A stretch of 64,000 nucleotides of DNA from Kribbella voronezhensis (GTDB lineage: Bacteria; Actinomycetota; Actinomycetes; Propionibacteriales; Kribbellaceae), in NCBI RefSeq assembly GCF_004365175.1, contig NZ_SOCE01000002.1:62001-126000 (forward strand), in the 5' to 3' direction. Below the pieces are notes generated by a model, which worked only from the letters and a program-made list of their open reading frames with translations, did no database searches and was not told where the DNA came from. Of this stretch, positions 59,992 through 64,000 are shown one piece after another (within the stretch, counting starts at the first letter, position 1; each line of letters starts with the position of its first letter). A program made the translations under genes and the position numbers.

Positions 59992-60483
59992 ATGCGTTTG
60001 GTACTGATCTCGGACACGCATCTGCCCGTTCGTGCGAAGCGGCTGCCGGATCGTGTCTGGGACGCGATCGACCAGGCCGATGTGGTGATCCACGCGGGCG
60101 ACTGGGTGAGCGTCGAACTACTCGACGAACTCGAGTCCCGGTCGCGCCGGCTGATCGGCTGCTGGGGCAACAACGACGGCCCCGTACTACGAGCCAGGTT
60201 GCCCGAGGTCGCTCGGGCCTCGCTCGACGGGCTGGAAGTCGCCGTCGTGCACGAGACGGGCGCCAGCCGCGGTCGCGAAGAACGGTGTGAGAGCGCGTTC
60301 CCGGGAGTGGAGCTCCTGGTCTTCGGGCACAGTCACATTCCGTGGGACAGCACGACGCCGAAGGGGTTGCGGCTGCTCAATCCAGGGTCGCCGACGGATC
60401 GGCGACGGCAGCCGTTCTGCACCTACCAGACCGCCGAGATCAGCGCGGGCCGGCTGGAGAAGGTTGCCCTGCACAACCTTTGA
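59992..60483 (+). CDS. Metallophosphoesterase (YfcE/MJ0936 type)
   Basis: 163 residues. Calcineurin-like motifs are present: LVLISDTHLP (D-x-H), VVIHAGDWVS (GD), IGCWGNNDGP (GNND), LEVAVVHETG (His) and LLVFGHSHIPWDS (GHSH), the complete set for a di-metal phosphodiesterase. The length fits the small YfcE group. It acts on cyclic or bis-phosphates; the exact substrate is unknown. It ends 44 bp before a hairpin. The ATG is preceded by GAGAGTAGCGG. Confidence 0.9.
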   Translation: MRLVLISDTHLPVRAKRLPDRVWDAIDQADVVIHAGDWVSVELLDELESRSRRLIGCWGNNDGPVLRARLPEVARASLDGLEVAVVHETGASRGREERCESAFPGVELLVFGHSHIPWDSTTPKGLRLLNPGSPTDRRRQPFCTYQTAEISAGRLEKVALHNL

Positions 60484-60526
60484 GCCGACGGACCTGGGCC
60501 GCCGGCTTCGCAGTACGGGCTGATCT

Positions 60527-60549
60527 CCGGCGCCCTTGCGGGGCGCCGG
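60527..60549. terminator. Hairpin between convergent genes
   Basis: CCGGCGCCC (60527-60535) and GGGCGCCGG (60541-60549) form a perfect 9-bp stem with a TTGCG loop, between the phosphoesterase stop and the stop of the small leftward gene. It can serve both directions. Confidence 0.78.
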
Positions 60550-60555
60550 GCTGGA

Positions 60556-60711
60556 TCAAGCGGTGGCTGCTTCTTTGACGCGGGTCTTGAGCCGGTCCCG
60601 GACTTCCTCGGGGGTGTAGGCGCGACGCTTGCGCTCGCCCCTAGCGATCACCACTCCGGTTGCCGCGACGCCGACAATCCCCGCCAGTCCTACGACCTTC
60701 CATGCCTTCAT
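60556..60711 (-). CDS. Small single-span membrane protein (51 aa)
   Basis: From an ATG at 60711 (an ATG at 60717 would add two residues). The sequence KAWKVVGLAGIVGVAATGVV forms one membrane span, followed by a basic, charged tail (ARGERKRRAYTPEEVRDRLK). This short membrane-anchored form, with the YTPEEVRxRL tail, is recurrent in actinobacteria. The small size and codon usage fit a real gene, and it is placed divergently from the papain-like gene with 18 bp between starts. Function unknown. Confidence 0.6.
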   Translation of the reverse strand: MKAWKVVGLAGIVGVAATGVVIARGERKRRAYTPEEVRDRLKTRVKEAATA

Positions 60712-60729
60712 GCGCATTAATCTAGCGAC

Positions 60730-61365
60730 GTGGACACGCGGATTTCGCTGGATGACGCTACGGAACTGACACGAACAGGTGACATTTGGCTCTTCCGGGG
60801 TGACAGTGCGGCGGACCGGGCGATCCAGCTGACCACCAACAGCCCGGTCAATCATGTCGGCATGGCGATCGTGCTCGAGGACATGCCGCCACTGATGTGG
60901 CACGCCGAGCTCGGCCGGTCGCTGCCGGACGTATGGACCGGCAACCACCAGCGCGGCGTGCAGCTCCACGATCTCCGCGACGCTGTGGTCACCTGGGCGA
61001 ACCGCTACGGGCAGCACGCGTGGCTGCGCCAGCTCGACCACACGGTCACCCGCGAGATGGAAGACGCCGTACTGCGTACTGTCGCGCGGCTCGACGGGAC
61101 GCCGTTCCCCTCCACTGCGCGGCTGGCGTCGCGCTGGGTGCGGGGGAGGATCCCCAAGTTCCGGCGCGGCGAGCGCGAGCTGGAACTGGAGACCGCGTAC
61201 TGCGCCGAGGTGGTCGCCATGACGTACGAGGAGATGGGGTTGCTCGCCAGTGGGCGACGGCTCAACTGGTACGACCCGGGACGCTTCTGGAGTGGCGACG
61301 ACCTGGATCTTGCCGGTGGGGCGAAGCTGGGGGAGGAGATCGCCGTCGACGTACCGCCGGCCTGA
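60730..61365 (+). CDS. Permuted papain-like (NlpC/P60 superfamily) hydrolase
   Basis: 211 residues from a GTG at 60730. The N-terminal part has LTRTGDIWLFRGDSAADRAI and SPVNHVGMAIVLEDMP with a catalytic-type His, and the C-terminal part has ETAYCAEVVAMTYEEMGLLA with the Cys after it. His-before-Cys order is the circularly permuted YiiX/YebB-type papain fold. Such enzymes cleave or transfer amide, ester or lipid groups. There is no signal peptide, so it is cytoplasmic. It is divergent from a 51-residue membrane protein. The substrate is not known. Confidence 0.78.
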   Translation: MDTRISLDDATELTRTGDIWLFRGDSAADRAIQLTTNSPVNHVGMAIVLEDMPPLMWHAELGRSLPDVWTGNHQRGVQLHDLRDAVVTWANRYGQHAWLRQLDHTVTREMEDAVLRTVARLDGTPFPSTARLASRWVRGRIPKFRRGERELELETAYCAEVVAMTYEEMGLLASGRRLNWYDPGRFWSGDDLDLAGGAKLGEEIAVDVPPA

Positions 61366-61504
61366 TCTCACGCCGCCGGCGCTCGGGCCGCGATCGGAAA
61401 CTGTCGGTGGGGTCTGGTTGGCTTGAAGTAAGCCGGATCGGCTTGCCGGGGTGGGATTCCGGCTGTTCTCGTCTGCTGGGCTCGCGTTGGAGGAGGCGCT
61501 GGGG

Positions 61505-62746
61505 ATGTATGCCGTCATCGACACCGAGACCACCGGCCTGCTGCCAGGACACCGGCACCGGGTGATCGAGATCGCCGTCGTCCTGCTCGATGAGCGAGGC
61601 AGGCTGGAGCACGAGTGGGTCACCTTGCTGAATCCACAGCGCGACCTGGGGCCACAGCACATCCACGGGATTCTGACCGCTGACGTGCTGGCGGCGCCGG
61701 AGTTCAGGGATGTCGCCGCGCACCTGGCGGGTTTGCTCGCGGGGCGGATGGTGGTGGGTCACAACGTGGAGTTCGATCTGGGCTTCCTGCGGGCCGAGTT
61801 CGCGCGGAGCGGTCACGCGGTGCCGCTGGTCACCGAGCGGGCGATGTGCACGATGGCGCTGGCCGGCTACTTGTATCCGGGGGCTAAGCGAACGCTGGGT
61901 GCCTGTTGCTCGGCGGCCGGAATTCCCTTGGAGGGTTGGCATTCGGCGCTGGCCGACACCCGGGCGACCGCCCTGCTCTTCGAGCGCTATCTGCAAGCGT
62001 TTCCCAGCCCACCGCCTTGGCAGTGGGCCTACGAGGAAGTGCGAAGGTTGCCTTGGCCAACGATTCCGGCCGGCGCCTTCACCCCGAGGGTCCGTCCTGT
62101 GCACGCGGGCGGCCGGCACGGCTGGATGAGCCGGTTGGTCGATCAGTTGCCGCGAGTGCCCGATCCGCCCCAGGCCAACTCGTATCTGGCCGTGCTGGAC
62201 ACCGTGCTCGCCGATCGCGAAATCACCCAGGCCGATGCCGATCAGCTGGTCCACGTGGCGACCGAGTTGGGCCTCACCCGACCACAGGTCGACGAGCTTC
62301 ATGGGTACTACGTCGCCGGGCTGGCGTCGGCTTTGTGGGGCGACGGCTCCGGCGAGATGAGTGCCGAGCAGCGAAGTGACCTCGACAAGGTGGCGGTGAT
62401 GCTCGGGCACCGTGCGTCGGATGTGGATGCGGCATTGGTCGCTGCCAGCCGAGGTGCGTACTCGGTGCCGCTGCGGCCGGGTGCGCGTGGGTTCCCGCCG
62501 GGCAGCACGATGGTGTTCACGGGAGACATGATCGACCCACGCGAGACCTGGTGGGACCGGGCCGTCGCGGCCGGCTTCGTGCCGCAGGAGGCGGTCCGGC
62601 CGGACACCGATTTCGTGGTGGCGGCCGACGTGGACAGCTTGTCGGTCAAAGCCCGGGCCGCCCGCGCGTACGGCGTACCGATCATCCCTGTCGAGGATTT
62701 CCGTCGCCTGTTGCCGGCCGACCCTGGCGCTCAGCGGGCGAGCTGA
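61505..62746 (+). CDS. DEDDh 3'-5' exonuclease with C-terminal BRCT domain
   Basis: 413 residues from the ATG at 61505 (GGAGGAGG eight bases upstream). The exonuclease domain begins YAVIDTETTGLLPGHRHRVI (Exo I, DxE) and continues with RMVVGHNVEFDLGFLRAEFA (Exo II) and EGWHSALADTRATALLFERY (Exo III, HxxxxD). This is the DnaQ/epsilon-like DEDDh set. A middle helical domain (residues 230-330) includes ITQADADQLVHVATELGLTR. The last 75 residues form a BRCT domain (GSTMVFTGDMIDPRETWWDR, DTDFVVAADVDSLSVKARAA). BRCT suggests recruitment to repair complexes or nicked DNA. It is not the replicative epsilon subunit as such. Confidence 0.87.
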   Translation: MYAVIDTETTGLLPGHRHRVIEIAVVLLDERGRLEHEWVTLLNPQRDLGPQHIHGILTADVLAAPEFRDVAAHLAGLLAGRMVVGHNVEFDLGFLRAEFARSGHAVPLVTERAMCTMALAGYLYPGAKRTLGACCSAAGIPLEGWHSALADTRATALLFERYLQAFPSPPPWQWAYEEVRRLPWPTIPAGAFTPRVRPVHAGGRHGWMSRLVDQLPRVPDPPQANSYLAVLDTVLADREITQADADQLVHVATELGLTRPQVDELHGYYVAGLASALWGDGSGEMSAEQRSDLDKVAVMLGHRASDVDAALVAASRGAYSVPLRPGARGFPPGSTMVFTGDMIDPRETWWDRAVAAGFVPQEAVRPDTDFVVAADVDSLSVKARAARAYGVPIIPVEDFRRLLPADPGAQRAS

Positions 62747-62765
62747 GGCTGGATAGGGTGCGGGC

Positions 62766-63290
62766 GTGGATCTCGCTGAGCTGGGTGAACGGATTTACCG
62801 GACGGCACATCTGACCGGAGAGTTCGTCCTCCGGTCGGGCGTGACGACCGATCACTACTTCGACAAGTACTCCTTCGAGGGCGATCCGGTGCTGCTCGAC
62901 GCGATCGCCGAAGCCATGGCGCCACTGGTGCCTGCGGACACCGAGGTCCTGGCCGGGCTGGAGATGGGTGGGATCCCGGTCGTCACCGCGCTGAGCCGGC
63001 ACACGGGGCTGCCGTGCGCCTTCGTCCGCAAGAAGGCCAAGCCGTACGGCACCCGCCGGCTGGCCGAAGGCGCCGACATCGTCGGACGGCGCGTCCTGGT
63101 CGTCGAAGACGTCGTCACCAGCGGCGGCCAGATCATCCTCTCCACCAACGAACTCCGCGGTCTAGGAGCCGACATCCACGAAGCCCTCTGCGTCATCGAC
63201 CGCGAACAAGGCGGCGCCGAATCGCTGGCAGCCGCCGACATCACCTTGCACTCGCTGCTGACGGCCAGTGCCCTAACCCCGCAGGTCTGA
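62766..63290 (+). CDS. pyrE: Orotate phosphoribosyltransferase
   Basis: 174 residues from a GTG at 62766. The PRPP-binding motif VLVVEDVVTSGGQ lies near residue 115 and the type-I PRTase fold is clear (GEFVLRSGVTTDHYFDKYSF, VLAGLEMGGIPVVTALSRHT, PCAFVRKKAKPYGTRRLAEG with the KKxAKxYGT flexible-loop residues). It joins orotate to PRPP to give OMP, the fifth step of pyrimidine synthesis. It is unlinked to other pyr genes here. It overlaps the 3' end of the convergent MerR gene by 18 bp. Confidence 0.93.
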   Translation: MDLAELGERIYRTAHLTGEFVLRSGVTTDHYFDKYSFEGDPVLLDAIAEAMAPLVPADTEVLAGLEMGGIPVVTALSRHTGLPCAFVRKKAKPYGTRRLAEGADIVGRRVLVVEDVVTSGGQIILSTNELRGLGADIHEALCVIDREQGGAESLAAADITLHSLLTASALTPQV

Positions 63291-64000
63291 TCGACCGTTC
63301 CGCCAGTCCAGATAGGCAACCAGGGCGGCGTCGGCGCGCAGCCGGCGAAGGCTGCGTTCGTCCAGCTGGAGATCGCGGCGACTGAGTTCGGCGCCGACCC
63401 GCTCCGGACGGCCGTCCGCCGAGGAGTGCATCTCGGTCAGTGCGGCACGGATGATCGCCGTCGGGAAGTTGCCCTCGCGAAGGAGGCGCACGAGGTGAGC
63501 ATCGCGGGCGGACGCGCGGTCGTAGACGCGGTAGCCGGTCGCTCGGTCGCGGGTCGGCCGGACAAGGCCGGCGCTTTCCCAGAAACGCAAGGTCGAGGTG
63601 CGAACGCCGAGGAGGTCAGCGAGTTGACCGACGCGTAGTGAGGCGCCCTGCCGATCCATCTGGTCGAGTGCGGCCTTCATCCGTGGATCGGCGTCGAGGG
63701 GGTGGGTGACGACCACCTCGAAGGCATGCAGCGCCTGCTGGATGCGCCGGCGTTCGCTGTCGAGTTCGGCATGAGCGTGATCGACGCGCGCCACGGCGGT
63801 CTTCAGATCATCGCGGTGCACGGCCGCCATGATCGTCACGGCGTCCTCCCAGCCGTACGCCGCGACCAGCGCGCGCGCCGCCACCAAGGCCTGACGGTGT
63901 TGCTCATCGAACTCGCGATAGCCCGCCGCGGAACGGGTAGTGGCCGGCAGCAATCCCGCCTGCTCGTAGTTGCGCACCTGCTGAACTGAGATCCCCGCTT
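63273..64000 (-). CDS. Double-HTH MerR family regulator, 5' end cut by window edge
   Basis: At least 242 residues; the coding sequence is open at the right edge (AGISVQQVRNYEQAGLLPAT). It contains two MerR-type HTH units in one chain: VQQVRNYEQAGLLPATTRSA followed by GYREFDEQHRQALVAARALV at the N-terminus, and SLRVGQLADLLGVRTSTLRF with ESAGLVRPTRDRATGYRVYD in the C-terminal half. A helical linker (residues 60-130) joins them. In ordinary MerR proteins one N-terminal HTH is followed by an effector domain, so this looks like a duplication. Target unknown. Convergent overlap with pyrE. Confidence 0.85.
   Translation of the reverse strand, partial: AGISVQQVRNYEQAGLLPATTRSAAGYREFDEQHRQALVAARALVAAYGWEDAVTIMAAVHRDDLKTAVARVDHAHAELDSERRRIQQALHAFEVVVTHPLDADPRMKAALDQMDRQGASLRVGQLADLLGVRTSTLRFWESAGLVRPTRDRATGYRVYDRASARDAHLVRLLREGNFPTAIIRAALTEMHSSADGRPERVGAELSRRDLQLDERSLRRLRADAALVAYLDWRNGRSDLRG

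Overview
The window is high-GC bacterial DNA with the gene content of a filamentous actinomycete: an AfsR/SARP-type regulator, WYL-domain regulators, a LacI-controlled sugar ABC operon, a luciferase-like flavin enzyme, F420/FMN-type redox genes, GTG starts and many ATGA stop/start overlaps. A Kribbella-like (Propionibacteriales) source fits, but the sequence alone does not prove it.

Region 1 (1-14.56 kb) is a probable anti-phage defence island of lower GC (hand count of one line: 52%, against 70% for a line near 34 kb). A leftward operon encodes a 1606-residue GHKL-ATPase/SF2-helicase fusion, a UvrD-like SF1 helicase, and the N-terminal part of a DrmA (DISARM)-like protein that runs off the left edge. 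A rightward operon encodes an XRE-HTH/GHKL ATPase, an unrecognised protein and a DUF6339-like protein. The two operons diverge from promoters whose -35 elements interlock at 8264-8300. Convergent to the right operon lies a pair of m5C DNA methyltransferases. One has the catalytic Pro-Cys; the other has Pro-Arg at that position. No nuclease is visible in the part of the island that is in the window.

Region 2 (14.8-20.4 kb) is a gene graveyard: an epoxide hydrolase and its divergent WYL regulator (both broken), an intact MmcQ/YjbR protein, a flavoprotein with three frameshifts, a toxin-antitoxin-like pair, and a broken Beta (sce7725-type) protein.

Region 3 (20.4-28.8 kb) holds an anchored exported protein, a LacI regulator with twin operators, a sugar ABC importer with a GH32-like glycosidase, and the intact paralogous epoxide hydrolase/WYL pair. 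Region 4 (28.8-44.8 kb) has a NarL-type two-component system, small membrane proteins, two dihydrofolate-reductase-fold proteins, a BBE-type FAD oxidoreductase, a pair of related acidic/anchored proteins, an FMN reductase, an AfsR-type regulator, a MarR regulator with two operators facing a luciferase-like/hemerythrin fusion, and a LysE exporter.

Region 5 (44.9-51.5 kb) is an AddAB-like helicase-nuclease operon. Region 6 (52.4-58.4 kb) has an FtsK/SpoIIIE-type ATPase followed by a coiled-coil membrane protein and two small-helical-domain proteins, which may be an undescribed translocation or secretion module, and then two small conserved proteins, one with 34-residue repeats. Region 7 (58.5-64 kb) is ordinary chromosome: monooxygenase-like, epimerase, phosphoesterase, papain-like hydrolase, DEDDh exonuclease-BRCT, pyrE and a double-MerR regulator cut by the right edge. 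No tRNA, rRNA, CRISPR array, integrase or transposase was seen.
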